Source of the DNA: Acholoe squamosa
Lineage: Eukaryota; Annelida; Polychaeta; Phyllodocida; Polynoidae
DNA: 64,000 nucleotides
Assembly: GCA_949317995.1 (NCBI GenBank)
Contig: OX439040.1
Span: 55,586,089 to 55,650,088 of the forward strand
Direction: 5' to 3'
Part shown: one piece after another, positions 1-12,716 of the stretch
How positions within the stretch are numbered: position 1 is the first letter of the stretch
How the letters are laid out: every line of letters begins with the position of its first letter
The notes under the pieces: model-generated
Databases searched by the model: none
What the model saw: only the letters and a program-made list of their open reading frames with translations
Told to the model about the DNA's origin: nothing
Made by a program: the position numbers and the translations under genes

Positions 1-211
1 ACCCATGATTGCGGGTATCACTGAACTTATGTTCTGGAGGATGATGTATGGGAAGGGTGTGGTCCCATGTCACCCGTTTATTTCAAGAGAGGTGACGCTA
101 CATACATACGTATTATATCCAATGTTTATTTCCCAATATAGCCTTTACGTATGTTTCCTGTCATATGTCGATTTTAAGCTTCCATGCCCATATCCTGAAT
201 ACTTGACAAGT

Positions 212-349
212 CAGTGGCGGATCCAGGATTTTGAAAAGGAGGGGGCGCCATTCATTTAGCCTCTTTTTAGATAAATTTGAGACTTAAAAGAGGCAAATGA
301 TCCCACAGTCAAAAACGAGGAGGTCCGAGCCCGTCTAAATCCGCCACTG
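212..349. mobile_element. hAT-like MITE
   Basis: A 138-bp element bounded by inverted CAGTGGCGGAT termini: the left end reads CAGTGGCGGATCCAGG and the right end, reversed, CAGTGGCGGATTTAGACGGG. CAGNGGCG ends are typical of hAT-class non-autonomous elements. No clean 8-bp target duplication is visible here, so class assignment rests on the termini and on similarity of plan to 7868-8004 and 34828-35178. It has no coding capacity. Confidence 0.6.
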
Positions 350-1938
350 TTTGAGAGCTGTTGTGCCATATACAATATTCGATTCAAAAGTGTACAAGGC
401 AACTTTCAACAATACTCTCTTCTCCCCATATAATTTGGTCACTCTTCACTTTGTAGAAGTATACATGTATCCCGGTAATGTGTAATGCACCACCCTGTAT
501 ATAGCCAGGGTATTTCTGATCAGCGTTATTCTGCAAGTTCAGCACAAAGTCCTTAGCCTAACACAATATATACATGGATAATGTTTGAACTGGAATCGAT
601 CCCTATAGACTCCGTTCATACATGTACTCCGACCTGTGACCCCTACTTTTCCACCACCACAACCATCAGGGGACATGGCATAACGGCCTATAATTAAATG
701 TGTTGATCATTTCTGAAGACCACCGCGCCGCGCCGCGCATCTAAAAGCGGACTACCTCGATGACATTACGTCTGTAAGCCCCATCAACCAAGGCCCCATT
801 TGGGGTGATATGACCTTGAGGCCTTAGGACCGGGGGGCCTTAGGACCGGGGGGGGGGCCATTAACGTGGGGCTGTGGAAGATGAGGCCTTCATCTATGGG
901 GCTTTCCATGGTACAATCTACCTCGACCGCCTTTGCCCGGGAAACGCGAGCGTCAGCAGAATTTCAAAAAGAACCCCATCCTCCCCCTCCCCCTCCCCCT
1001 ACCCCTATTCGCGTCGATCGATGCCGTCTTACCTTTATCCCTATTCGTCTGCCATTCCCACGTCTGTGCTGAACGCCGAGATCAAACTCTCTCAGCAGCC
1101 CGCCCAAATAACAGCAGACACAGGGGACCTGCGGTGGTGCACCGAGGGACTGCGGCCAAACCAAGCAGCCAACTCCTTTTTACTTTGTGCAGTCAGTGTT
1201 GGTTGGACCTGCAGCCTCTACAAACCGTGTACTCATAAAGCCCTTAAGGATGCTGATGGTTGGGCGGAGGTGGACCTGGAGGTGGTGCCTGTACCCTATT
1301 AATTCCTACAAGGTGCCCTCACCTGTAGCCCTTAATTTACCACCAATCCATACATACCATGCACAATTGGGTACATAGAAGCTGGAAAATTGACCGATAG
1401 ATGCATTGGTCAAGAGTATATATTATATAGTAGGTATGGTGCACATGTCATGATATAATATTGGAACAGGCAGTATTCAGTTTTGGACCGTGGATATGTT
1501 GAGAACGATCCATGGCACTGTTATACATTTCACTGTTCTTACCATCTAAAAAAGAGCTTTATTTCACAGAAAATGATGCAGTACATACCTTCATTTAACC
1601 AAAGGTGGACGGGTCTCTCACCCTGCCCCCTCAAATAACCCGACCCGGTATTTCAGGTTCTGTGACATCTTCAATCTCAGTCACATGACCCTGATAAAAT
1701 CCATGTTTATAAGTGATATTTTGCTATACTTTACCGATGATTGAATTAGATGTGTAATTTGAACAAATGTAACCCGGTCGCAGTCATCGTGTTGGCTTAC
1801 ATGGTGTTCATATTTCCCTGCAGATATTGTACTGATGGAGTGAGTTATAGTTTTACATTCAGATTGTAATCATGGCATCGGTGATTTGATACAATAGACC
1901 AATATGGCCTGGTCATAGTTACATTCAACTCGCATTGA
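350..1938. other. Intergenic, no gene seen
   Basis: No supportable gene. Holds a tandem pair of a 16-bp unit, GGCCTTAGGACCGGGG, at 820-851, followed by a G-run. A C-rich low-complexity stretch lies at about 976-1010. Short overlapping open frames at 866-1302 run in several phases through low-complexity DNA and show no domain. Confidence 0.6.
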
Positions 1939-2289
1939 GTGATGATATCAATGATTTATGACAATGTGGCTTGGTATGAGAAATATATATGGAGTAGGGG
2001 CATAGTTCCCCTCAGTTTGTACCCCGGGCTACTGATATGTGCAGTACGTTTATTCGGTACCAATGTATGGTATGAGTATAGCATATGGAGTTGGGGCATA
2101 GTTACTTTCAGGTTGAACTGATGGTATACACATTTGTACATGTAGATGACTTTTGTGGTACTAATGTGGGTTAGTATGAGTAGTATATGAAGTTGGGGCA
2201 TATAGTTACTTTCAGATTGAAATGATGGTATGTACATTTGTACATGTAGATGACTTATGTGGTACTAATGTGGGTTAGTATGAGTAGTA
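1939..2289 (+). repeat. 104-bp tandem repeat array, left part
   Basis: Diverged copies of a roughly 104-bp unit containing GTACATGTAGATGACTT, GGGTTAGTATGAGTAGTA and GTTGGGGCATAGTTACTTTC. The array continues at 3260 after a transposon-like insertion, so both parts were one array. Confidence 0.75.
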
Positions 2290-3259
2290 CACAGAGAAAA
2301 GAACACTGATCGCTTTGACGCATACTGCACAGGTCACAATTTGTCTCCCAGATGACATGTATGAAGGCATGTCAAATGAGGTTGACCCTCTCATATTTGG
2401 TTCGTCAACTCCATTTGACATGCGTAATGAAGACACGTCACATATTTCTGATCCATTCACCTGAGTGCTAGGTAATACTGTGAGACAATTATGTAAGGGT
2501 CAAGAGCAGTCAATAACTATGTACCAATGGTTCAATCAAGGGAGGCCTATAATAGAAGGCAGGGGATATCATAGTCCCACAGGCCTGCAACACTAAGGCA
2601 CCTTTTCCTATCTACAGAACTCCTACTTGACTGAGGCCCTCTATGCAGTCCATAAGACAAGGGCATGGAGGTGCATGGCAATGCCATATGTCTCCCTGTA
2701 CTGTAGATACTGAGATTATAGATTGTGGGTTAGAATACAGTCCTTTGGTATTTTCACTGACCCACACATAAGGTGTCTAACCACTCCAGTTGGAGTATTC
2801 AGGATGGTGGGTGTCTATTTTGATATTCAATAACAAATGCAGATTTAACAACGAAATAGAATTCACTACCATTCATTGATAGTATTTACAGACCTTAGTG
2901 ATCTATTCTTCATGAAAACAAAATGACACAGATACATCAAATGTCTCAAGTGTTGGTAGTACTTCTTGGTAGTGATTAGTCCTGGTACCAAAATGGTTGT
3001 TTGCTCCATCTAGTGGAATGTCCTAGAACAATTATGTATGTCAAACCATCACATGTCAAGTGCCTTCGACATGGCCGTGACCCTAGTCAACTCACAGATG
3101 ACATGGCATTTTAAGGCATGTCAAATCATATGAGGATTACTGTGTGCTACAGTTGTCATGGTGACATATGTGCACATGTCCCAATGACGTGTGCTGTCTG
3201 TGTCAAATCAAGTTGACATGGGTATACATGTCACTTTGTCAGGAAGAATTTTCTCAGTG
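2290..3259. mobile_element. TA-flanked non-autonomous DNA transposon
   Basis: A 970-bp insertion in the 104-bp tandem array. Its ends form imperfect inverted repeats: CACAGAGAAAAGAA at the left and, reversed at the right, CACTGAGAAAATTCTTCC. TA flanks both sides (2288-2289 and 3260-3261). Removing the element plus one TA restores GAGTAGTATATGAAG, the sequence found in neighbouring array units. The TA duplication fits the Tc1/mariner superfamily. The body repeats ACATGTCA-like words and has no transposase frame. Confidence 0.75.
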
Positions 3260-3775
3260 TATATGAAGTTGGGGCATAGTTACTTTCAGATTAAACTGAT
3301 AGTATACACATTTGTACATGTAGATGACTTTTGTGGTACTAATGTGGGTTAGTATGAGTAGTATATGAAGTTGGGGCATATAGTTACTTTCAGATTGAAA
3401 TGATGGTATGTACATTTGTACATGTAGATGACTTATGTGGTACTAATGTGGGTTAGTATGAGTAGTATATGAAGTTGGGGCATAGTTACTTTCAGATTAA
3501 ACTGATGGTATACACATTTGTACATGTAGATGATTTATGCGATTCCATTGTGGGTTAGTATGAGTAGTATATAGAGTTGGAGCATAGTAACATTCATTCA
3601 GATTGAACTGATATATGATTTATACAGTACCAGTGCTGCGTGGTATGAGTAGTACATGGACTTGGCCCCTAGTAACATTCTGATTATAGTGATGTTTGAG
3701 ATGATTTATACCAATGAGCAGTACAGTTGGACATAGTTACCTTCAGATTGTACTGATGGTAGAGATGGTTTATAC
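3260..3775 (+). repeat. 104-bp tandem repeat array, right part
   Basis: Continuation of the 1939-2289 array, with about four to five units that become more diverged after 3540. The motif TATGAAGTTGGGGCATAG recurs in each well-kept unit. Confidence 0.75.
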
Positions 3776-5089
3776 CATTGTACCTTGGTATCAGTAGTAC
3801 AGGGAGTGGGGGTGGGTTGGTAGAGGACTGATAGTGGCGGTATACGGAGAATGGAGAGGGGTTATCAGTGGGCGAGGACTGTACAAGTGGCAGGAGTGGC
3901 CGACAGTAGGGCAATCAGCAGTCCCATCTCCAACAACCCACCATCATCTTGCCCCTAGTGGGTCTCGCAATTCACCATCCATCCAGAAATCAATATTTCT
4001 GACGAGCAAGGCCCTCATCTCCGCTGTTCCCCGGTTTACTGCATCAGCCCACGTCAGAATACAGTTTAATGAAACGGCATTAGTTTTCTTTTCTCCTTAG
4101 GCTGAAGAAATACCCATTTTAAATCTCCACCAAATACTATGATAATCTATACTATGGCCGCCACTTTAAATTGCGGTTTTGCCTGTGGGCAACAACAAAT
4201 TAAATTATCGTCCTTAAAAACAGAAAAGTGAAAAATCATTCGGGGTTTGGATCATTATAATTTTTTGAGATTTTAATGACGCTCAATTTTTTTTGTAGAA
4301 AATGCTTAAAATGCAGATTAACAAAGCAGAACAGTCGACTAATCTCATGCCATAGGACACCGTCTGCATGGTCTCCATTATACACTGAATCCAAAAGAAT
4401 ATTTCTTCCTTAATAGCTATAAGTAGATCTTTCCTCAAACTCCAAAGCAACAGTCATTAACAAGAATTTCGACAGGAAAAATGTCCAGGGTCTATTTTTA
4501 GGAGTGAATACATTAACCCTAACCTCGTGTAGTATTGTGCCCTTCCCAATGACGTCATAGGAAGCAGCAGTCATACCAGTCTGATCAATCAGGGAACCAC
4601 AACAATAGGATGTTTCATTTTGCTACATCAGCACATTTCTTATCCTAGTCTTACCCCGTCAGTTTACTGCGTGCATTAGCAGTAACTTCCCTGCTAGAAC
4701 TACTCATCCAAATGATGTCTTTTTTACGTAAATCACACGAGTTTTCACATAAGAATGACAGAAATTGCACGAGTTGTGCTAGCTGGGTTAGTGGCTAATG
4801 GAGTAGGCGTGAGGGGTTCTTACTGAGGGTACATCCCGTAAATACTTCTATAATCACCAATTAATCGGTATACCGATACCACTGTCTGCTGCTTGCATTT
4901 TAAATAGGAATAGGTCTAATTATGGCATCATTAAAAATGATGTGGTAACTATCATTTAAAGTTAGACTTTGAGTAGATTTTATCTTAATCAAATTAAATG
5001 CGTGTACAAACACCACCACCCCTGGTAATTCACTGTTTTTTTTATTCGCTCAGTTGATTCTTTTATGACATATAGCTAAGTATTTGTGA
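3776..5089. other. Intergenic, no gene seen
   Basis: AT-rich noncoding DNA. The open frame at 3834-4100 has no recognisable domain and no coding-like composition. Nothing else could be supported. Confidence 0.55.
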
Positions 5090-5700
5090 CCAGGCAAGTA
5101 AAAACACCCCCCTGCAGGGAAATTCGTTATTAAAGTTCATCTCAAGATCTTGAAAATGAGACATAATTGGGGTAAATGTTCCTAGTGGTTATGTCAGAAC
5201 CCCTCCTTGAACATAGGTCGTTATTCATTCTGAAATCGATCATTAAGCTCTAAATACATTACAAACCATAATAATGTCTAAAAACACAATAAATCAGCAT
5301 TTTTCATAAAAGATACATAAAAATATGGTGATTTTTATCATAGATTTTGATCTAGAAGGAATTGTCCTTTTCTGTTTTCAGTTTTGGGTTTTTGGTGAGT
5401 ATCCCCAAAATTGGCATAAAGATCTGAAAATTTGGATTATGGGAATGGTTGCCATGGCAACAAGGAACAGGCATATAGGTTGATTTCTTATGAAAAATGT
5501 TCAGTTTAATATCCAAATATGGGTCATTTCTAGTGAAAATGGTGCATTTTAAATGAAACCACTGAATTCTGCATCAAAAAATTAGCTTAATGTATTTATA
5601 TAATGATTTTAAAGTAGTTTTGCCCTCCAATGCCCCCTGGTGGCCAAATGGGAATTAAAAATCCCCCACGGAGGGGTGTTCTCCCTTGATGGGTCACATT
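5090..5700. mobile_element. MITE, TGTGACC family, with CTCF-like site
   Basis: The ends form an imperfect inverted repeat: TTGTGACCAGGCAAGTAAAA plus ACACCCCCCTGCAGGG on the left, and on the right, reversed, ATGTGACCCATC plus AACACCCCTCCGTGGGGG. The right part holds TGCCCCCTGGTGGCC at 5631-5645. A homologous copy is at 62464-63108 and a partial one at 61389-61960. No coding capacity. Confidence 0.6.
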
Positions 5701-6119
5701 ACTTCTGTGCAAAAGCTTTAGAAGACCATACTAAACTTTCCTTGGTAAAGTTAACTATATATCCATTTCCTGGCCTTGATGTCTGTGGCTTCCCCAATCA
5801 TTATTTCTACGTTGGGTAAGAAGTAAAAAAAAAAAAAAACTAAAACAAGTTCCGATCCAACATTAAATGGGGGAGGCCGTTTCTTTCCTTTGCCCATGTT
5901 AAATTCTGTTAGCTTAGGTCATGTTAAAATATACTTACTTGATAAACATAATTTTCAACATATGGTAATTGGGTGGTCATAGAAATAAAAGCCCTGAACC
6001 GCCATAATGATTGTTCCAAAGGCCAGGGGCTAAGAAAAAGAAACTTGTACATATAAAACGTATTCTTGGTTGTCCAGTGTGACCTTTGACAAAGCAAATG
6101 TCTATTCTCAACGAATAAA
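5701..6119. other. Intergenic, no gene seen
   Basis: AT-rich sequence with a poly-A run at about 5826-5840. No gene or repeat structure could be supported. Confidence 0.5.
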
Positions 6120-6197
6120 CATGTGTGGATCAACACGGTAAAAGGTATGCCCGCGCACCCCCTCGCGGGCATACCTTTTACCATGTTGATGCACATG
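6120..6197. repeat. Long near-perfect hairpin
   Basis: Two arms (6120-6155 and 6164-6197) fold into a stem with an 8-nt loop. The inner 19 bp, GGTAAAAGGTATGCCCGCG, pair without mismatch, and the outer part (CATGTG, ATCAACA) pairs with a small bulge and one mismatch. It directly precedes a (TA)n tract, so a cruciform or small foldback element is likelier than a functional RNA. Confidence 0.7.
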
Positions 6198-6215
6198 TAT
6201 AGTCCATGCGGGAAG

Positions 6216-6219
<4 letters not shown>

Positions 6220-6288
<69 letters not shown>
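6220..6288. repeat. (TA)n microsatellite
   Basis: An uninterrupted TA dinucleotide run of about 69 bp next to the 6120-6197 hairpin. Confidence 0.95.
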
Positions 6289-6292
<4 letters not shown>

Positions 6293-6299
6293 TATACGT

Positions 6300-7867
6300 G
6301 TAGTTTTTTTTTTTGTTTTTGTTTTTTATATTTTGCCATAAGTCAAATTTCTACAATTAGTTGTTCTTCACAGCCAAAGAAAATTAAAAAGAATAACACA
6401 AGAAAGAACAATACGGGATATACATGTATTATGTTTGGTCATTAGCATGGCCGTTTTTCGTCTTAAAATTCGCAGCAGCGAAAAAAGGGGGTGGTTTGTA
6501 CAGCCTAATCATATTTGGAGAAATCCGTGTGGTTTGAATTTTCAATGATCTCATAACCGTCCTCCAATCACACAATGCTCATACACACCCCGAAAGATGA
6601 ACACAGTCAGACATGCTACCGTCATCCCGATAACTACCCACAATTAAACTAATATCATATTTTTTTTAAAGTGGACGCTATCAAATGGGTGTGGCGTTTT
6701 TCCTGTCATTTGGAGGTAGGGGAGGGCGGTATGGGTGGATGTTGAATGGGTTGATAAGAGAGGAGTGGTTGTATGGGTGGATATTGGGGGTGGATATATA
6801 CCCTTCTCCATATATATATATATATGGAGGAGGGTGAATCTGGAGGGGTGGGTGACTGTAAGTGTGTGTGTGTGGGGGGGGGGTAAGGTGGGTCAGCCTG
6901 GTGTCCTTCACCTCATGCTGTACTTACTGCCCACGCAGCCGCTACCACCACCGTCACCACCACCACCACATCATGTGCACCACCGCCACCACCGCTGCCG
7001 ATAGAATATGAGCGCCCTCGGCCTGCCGCCCCTGTCCTCGCCAGTTCCGGTTGACGTTCTACAGGTTTCACCAAGTGGGTGGAGAAGGCGGTGGGTGGGA
7101 GTATGTCGATGCTGCTTTTACCATAGTTACAGCTATGATTATGCACTATAACATGGTTACATACGTCCTGTCCATAGTACCGCCAAAGTAACACCTTAGA
7201 CTGTGTAACGTGTTTAAAGAAATATACTGGGTATAGTGCCACCACAGTAACAATTTTAATTTTATATTAACATGATTTCTTATATCCGGACCACTAGAGG
7301 GGCCCTGAGTTAGGGGTGGGGTGGGGATGCGTGTCCCCTGTCGATTAAAAAAAAAGCCCCATCATGCCACCTGTCTGGGTTACCTGTCGATTTCAAAAAG
7401 TGTTTATTATGTGCCATGTCGATTTTAAGAAATGACCATCTCATATGATGTAGAAATTTGTGGCGCAGGCCCATCCCGCATTCTAATTATGCTATACTTT
7501 ATGCTTACATGATTACCGATACTCTGGGCACGGTATCAACCTTTCTCCTGTGTTGTAACATGACTAACATGGTAAATTATATCCTGGCCACAGTGTGACT
7601 ATAGTAACCTAATAATTCTGCATGGTTATGGCTTTCTTGGTCACAGTGTTACCAGAGTAACAACACTAATTGTCTAGTATAACATGCTTATACAGCCATG
7701 TTCGGCACAGTTTTACGATAATATTAACTCCAATATGGCCCCAGAAAGCTACCACTATCTATATTAATAGACAACCCAGTGCATGATACCGTATATTATA
7801 TTATATTATATCATATTACATGTAATATTATCTAATAAAGGCAGTCTCTCCAAATAAACCCGCATAT
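6300..7867. other. Intergenic with low-complexity blocks
   Basis: No supportable gene. Contains a TA-cored hairpin at 6801-6834 (CCCTTCTCCA with its complement), G-rich tracts at 6840-6890, and a CAC/CCG-rich triplet region at 6936-7003 that opens frames on both strands without any domain. Confidence 0.55.
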
Positions 7868-8004
7868 CAGGGGCGTAGGAAACAATTTTTTATTGGGGGG
7901 GGTGTCAGGGGTCTCGGCTGGGGGGCCTGCTATATTTTTATATAGGCTTATATAGGGAACCACGTCATTATTGGGGGGCCCTCCCCCCCTTTCCTACGCC
8001 CCTG
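7868..8004. mobile_element. hAT-like MITE, CAGGGGCGTAGG type
   Basis: A 137-bp element with inverted termini CAGGGGCGTAGGAAA, flanked on both sides by CATAT. G-rich on the left and C-rich on the right, so the whole element folds back. Same family as 34828-35178, which has a better target duplication. Confidence 0.65.
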
Positions 8005-8330
8005 CATATTACATCATAGTTTGAAGTTAAAACGTAGGGGAGGGGGGATTTCAAATAAGTTCTGATTCCGGACACATCGCTGATATCGAGATGGCATCTC
8101 AACTCTGCCACATAAATTATGTTTTACATGCATGCTTTGACATGGGAACAACCAGTAGTATTAAAAAAATAGGAGTATCTTCTTCATGGTTGTTTAATAG
8201 TTTCAATGCTGTGGCACTCCAACCAACCTGCTAGATCCCTGTAAGATACTGATCTGTCACCACCCCCCCCCCCCAAACCTATCCGCTGGAAGGAGCCTTC
8301 AGACTAAAAGCTCCGCCCACGCCTCTCCCG

Positions 8331-8389
8331 CTATATATCTCCACGGGGTGAGTTACCCACCACCTCCTTAAGTATTGTGAGCAGCTCAC
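8331..8389 (+). promoter_or_regulatory. Candidate TATA promoter
   Basis: A GC-box-like CTCCGCCCACGCC lies just upstream of CTATATAT (8331-8338). About 45 nt further on is the interrupted palindrome GTGAGCAGCTCAC (8377-8389). Related palindromes occur near other TATA-like sites in this window. No coding exon could be attached, so this is only a candidate. Confidence 0.25.
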
Positions 8390-10739
8390 GAAGGAAGCCA
8401 CACTGTCTAACAGCCGGTGCACACCAACCCTGGCTGTGTAATGAGACTGGTGTTGGGACATGATATACATGTAGTGACTCAAGATTTCTCCTCTCCACTA
8501 CTTGGTACATGCAGCTACGTCATAGCCACTGCCTGCACTCGATATCAAAACATATTTACAGGTCAAAGTGTAATCTCATATTCAGGAATCGCATCTAATA
8601 TAGAGAGGATCCAGATACTCTACCCCCACCCTGTTAGTATTCTCTTTATGAGTCTGTGTGCTATACAGATGATTCCAATATAAGTATTCTGCACCAATGA
8701 TCTACACACAGCCATATTCGATACACCCACGCAGGCAGGTACTTTCCACATTCACATAATACGAGAAAAGGCTATCATCTCTTTCATCTCACATTATGAC
8801 TTTGTGTACCATTGGTCAACCGGTATGGGCTCTCTAAGCTCTGTATCATTGATTGGAAGTTGTAAAGAGTGTAGGCGGAATAGGGAATAAGATATCAGAG
8901 TCAAAGGGTGGGGTATCAGAGATGAAAGGATGGCACAGGTAAGGTAACAGGGGTGGTGGAGGGAGGGGGGTAGGGGGGTGTATAGAGTAATAAATATGCA
9001 TGATCAGCACTAACTGTCACCTACCCCACCTACACACCAAACTACACAATCTATACATATTGCATTGACCTGTATAAGCACCTGTAAGTAATGCGCTTTA
9101 ATATCTAGGAATAAGCCACCGATTCTGTCGCCGAATGTGCAGCACTATTATTTCCATTCCCGAATTTTTTACATATCAAACAAGTTAGAAAATGCTGGCG
9201 GGTAATGTTATGTATTGAGCAATAATTTTGTAGCTGCATTGATTCCCACCCCATTTGTATCATCTGGCAAATTTGCCAGTCCCGATTTATTAAGAAAAGA
9301 ACTTTGAAAGACATTCAATGGCTGATTCTGCAACCGATTTAGGTGAATACCCTATATTCCCCAGTTTTACAATCGTCTTCGGGCCCTAAGCTAGTCTTGA
9401 GTAAAAACTGGACTTGAATGTACCGCCCGGGTTAAAGCCTTGTTGCATATTGATTAATCTTTTTTTTTTTTTACAAACACTGGGGTATGAGGGTAAAGGT
9501 GTGCTAAAATCCAGGTCGTTTTGCTGGCCAATATGATGGAGTTGTATAAAGTCTACTCACTTTATATTAATATCATGCCACAGACACCTATCGCCGTTGA
9601 CTAACTTTTAGCAGGTTCGTATGTCAGTAGCCAGATAAATTCGGACAAAGGCACCTTTATTCCACCCTCCCTTTACATAGCTATAGCCGCCAAGAATTGA
9701 AGAGTGATGGCAATTCGGTAACACGATTTTTAATACAACATGGCTTATCATACTCAGGCAACATATTTAACACGTATCACTGTACTAGGAACATAACCGT
9801 CATGTCCAAGAATTAACAAGCCTCATGGCATGCCCACACAGCTCTCAAGTCATGAAATATTGGGTGGGGCTTGCAAAGTGTACTATTAATACACAGCAAC
9901 AGGCAAATACACATACCTGTATAGATCTATTCATGGAACTGTATAAAGGAGCCATATCCCATTTCACATGCATTACTACCTAACATAAAGTTAACATGCT
10001 GAAAAAAATCGATGAAATTATCTATGAACAACATATCAAGGTTGTTTTGTTAGGCATGTCTCTACTGATCGATGCAATATAAATATTACAACGACTTCTA
10101 GTTTTCTTCTGGTGGAGTAATAATAGCTATACGACAACAAAGCTCCACCCCAAATCGATAAATTGGGTCCTTTATGCCAGGATAACATGTATTAATAATT
10201 CCACCCAGGTGGGCACACTGCATCTTTTTTCTCTTCTAAAAAGTCATGTCCAACTTTAGATAATGAGATCCACCCACTCGCACTATTATTATGGCATACG
10301 GGGACCATGGAGTAACAAAACAAGCGGTATTTACAAGTAGTGTAGTCCCGGGAGTGTGGTATCAGCTAGGTGATAAACGACCCGCATGTTCATAGAGCCA
10401 TGATATTTTATTTGATACAAAGGCTATCAAAATAAATTATGATGTAGTAAAAGTAGGGTATTGTTTCCCTTTAAATACGCACTTTTTGGCCAAAGTCTGA
10501 CCCCCCCCCCCCCCGTTGCACCATGTACGTATGGGGCTACCCACCACCCCTCTGCGTACACACTGAATACCTGTACTTTCTGTCAGCGGACAACCAAAAC
10601 GTGCTAATGTGTAAAGGATTTTTCAAGTTTTGTAGAACCATACAGTAATAATGCGTATTCAAGGTGGGAATTCTCTCTATTTTTGATGTAATCTTCCCAG
10701 AATAATATACCAGTTAGACAAAACACATCATCTAAAGTA
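8390..10739. other. Intergenic, no gene seen
   Basis: About 2.3 kb of AT-rich DNA with G-runs near 8960-8985 and a C-run at 10501-10514. No open frame with recognisable content, no RNA gene and no clear repeat boundary was found. Confidence 0.5.
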
Positions 10740-10960
10740 AATCCCTTTGAAATGTTTTGACAGAAGGCATTCAGCTGTAGTCTCTGAAGGCCAAAACGTA
10801 TTCAGGTGTAATGAAATGGTACTGGCTTGATAGCAAAACGTTTTGAAACACATTTGCAGGCTCAAATCTACACTGGTCTAATCATGCCAAAACGTATCAA
10901 TGTGTTCTATAACGGATGTGCCATTACAGCAAAACGTTTTAAATATATTGTACATGATAC
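10740..10960. repeat. Degenerate AAAACGTTTT array, left
   Basis: Diverged units carrying GCCAAAACGTATTCA or GCAAAACGTTTTGAAA about every 60-70 bp. The same kind of unit appears at 13490-13790 in the opposite overall orientation, so the two arrays bracket the 11.8-13.4 kb foldback. Confidence 0.5.
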
Positions 10961-11040
10961 ATATATACACACCTGTAGATATACTACATAAATCGTACAT
11001 AGAAACGACACACCTGTAGATATGCTACATGCATTGTACA

Positions 11041-11207
11041 CTACATGTACCTACATGGCCATATCCTAAATGTACCTACTTTATCATGTACCTACATGGC
11101 CCTATCCTACATGTAGCTACGTTATCATGCGCCTACATGGCCGGATTCTACATACATGTAGCTACGTTATCATGTGCCTAAATGGTCCAATCCTACATGT
11201 AGCTATA
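11041..11207 (+). repeat. 41-bp tandem repeat
   Basis: Units start CTACATGGCC at 11051, 11092 and 11133, and CTAAATGGTCC at 11178, each with TCCTACATGTAGCTACGTTATCATG. A further unit resumes at about 11764 beyond an insertion. Confidence 0.75.
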
Positions 11208-11763
11208 TTTTTTTTCATTGAATTTATTCAGGATTTCCCAACATGGTATATGTGATGGAAAACCTCCGAGGGCCATAATCTCCACCTCCCAGGTGGTTTT
11301 CTCACTTATACTCCATCCCTCATTAATAACAGTGTCTAAAACTCATTTTTGGGCATTATTTTTGAGATTTAAAATGTCCTTTTTACCAGTGTCATTCTTA
11401 AGATTCGAACCTCCACATGCCAGGGTGTGAATGAGTTCAATGAGAATGTATTTGGTGTCTTAAAGCAATGGTACCAATCATTAGATACTGTGGTATAGTG
11501 GTTATGATACTTGGATCCGACTTTGTGAGTTCGAACCCCTCCTCATCAATCTCTCTTCTTTATTTACCAGTATTTATTTATATTACATGCTGCTCCCATC
11601 AGCAAAATGAATAGTATAATGGTTAGCATGTCTGCCTTTTAAACAGAAATTGTGGTTTCAAAACCTGTATTGGGAAAACTTTTTTTTCAATGAATAGTAC
11701 ATTGTGAGCTATCAGATCTACTCTCAAACCATGATATTGGCATTTATTTTTTTATCATTTCTT
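11208..11763 (+). mobile_element. Insertion with two tRNA-like modules
   Basis: About 550 bp interrupting the 41-bp tandem array. Two tRNA-like segments carry RNA polymerase III box motifs: TGGTATAGTGG (11491-11501) with GAGTTCGAACC (11527-11537), and TAGTATAATGG (11612-11622) with GGTTTCAAAACC (11654-11665). The intervening arms do not form good tRNA cloverleaves, so these are better read as tRNA-derived SINE heads than tRNA genes. Confidence 0.5.
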
Positions 11764-12298
11764 TTCATGGCCCTATCTTATATGTAGCTATGTTATTGAA
11801 CAAGTAATCAATGGATAATTCATGACGAGTGTGTGTTAGCAAAGGATATCCTTTGCTAACACACACAAGTCATCCTTTGCTAACACACACAAGTCATGAA
11901 TTATCCATTGACTACTTATTTTATTCCACGATACCAATAGATAATCAATAGAATATCAATAAATTCAAGTTGAAAACAAAAATTGTTCCCCTTCCCCGGG
12001 ACTCGAAGCAAGCCATACTGTGTGTACACGATCGGTTCACACACCTTGGCACCCAACAGCGGACAGCTACAGCGCACAAGGTGAAAAAAAGATGCGCCCA
12101 GACCGGGACAAACTAGACCACCACGTCTCACCCCTCAGCGTCCCTCTTGGCTTGGCTTGCTTTGAACGCGTCCCGCGGTTATGTATACACAATCGGCGTC
12201 CGGCTCGTCTTGCGGTTATGGCAGCAGACAGCCCGGACCGGGACTCGTCCCACCTCCCTCTACAATCTAACCAAGCAAACACACACCGTTTCTCGACA

Positions 12299-12370
12299 GT
12301 CCCTGTGGCGCAATGCATAGGGAGTTGGATTAGGGATCTGAGACTGTAGGTTCAAGCCCTACCCTGGCCA
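12299..12370 (+). repeat. tRNA-like module in left arm
   Basis: A 72-nt segment with A-box-like TGGCGCAATGC and B-box GGTTCAAGCCC, most like an Arg-type tRNA over its first 20 nt. The D-arm and anticodon region are degenerate and the same segment is repeated inverted at 12717-12785, so it is a repeat component rather than a tRNA gene. Confidence 0.6.
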
Positions 12371-12716
12371 TGAATATTTCGTGGGTTTTAACATGTAACA
12401 TATGACATATAGGGGCCTAAGGACATGTAAGGTGTGCAGGTTATCCATGGATAACATCCTTTGCTAACACACACAACTGATTATTGAATATTGGCCCAGG
12501 TGGGGCCAGGACACAATATCTACATTTATACCACGATTTCTTGGTTACTCAGCGCTTTTTGGTGGATATTCCCATACACATATCTGTCGATATTGCACAC
12601 CCTATAGGCTGTAACATCAATTTTGTAAGGTGTGCCGTTATCCATGGATAACCACACGCCTCTCATGTCCTTCCATGTCATATGTTACATGTTAAAACCA
12701 ACAGACTATTTCATTA

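Noticed and set aside
6913-7245. 110-codon minus-strand frame ending in a Val/Gly-rich run
   Set aside because: The Val/Gly part is the CAC/CCG triplet repeat and the remainder has no recognised domain.
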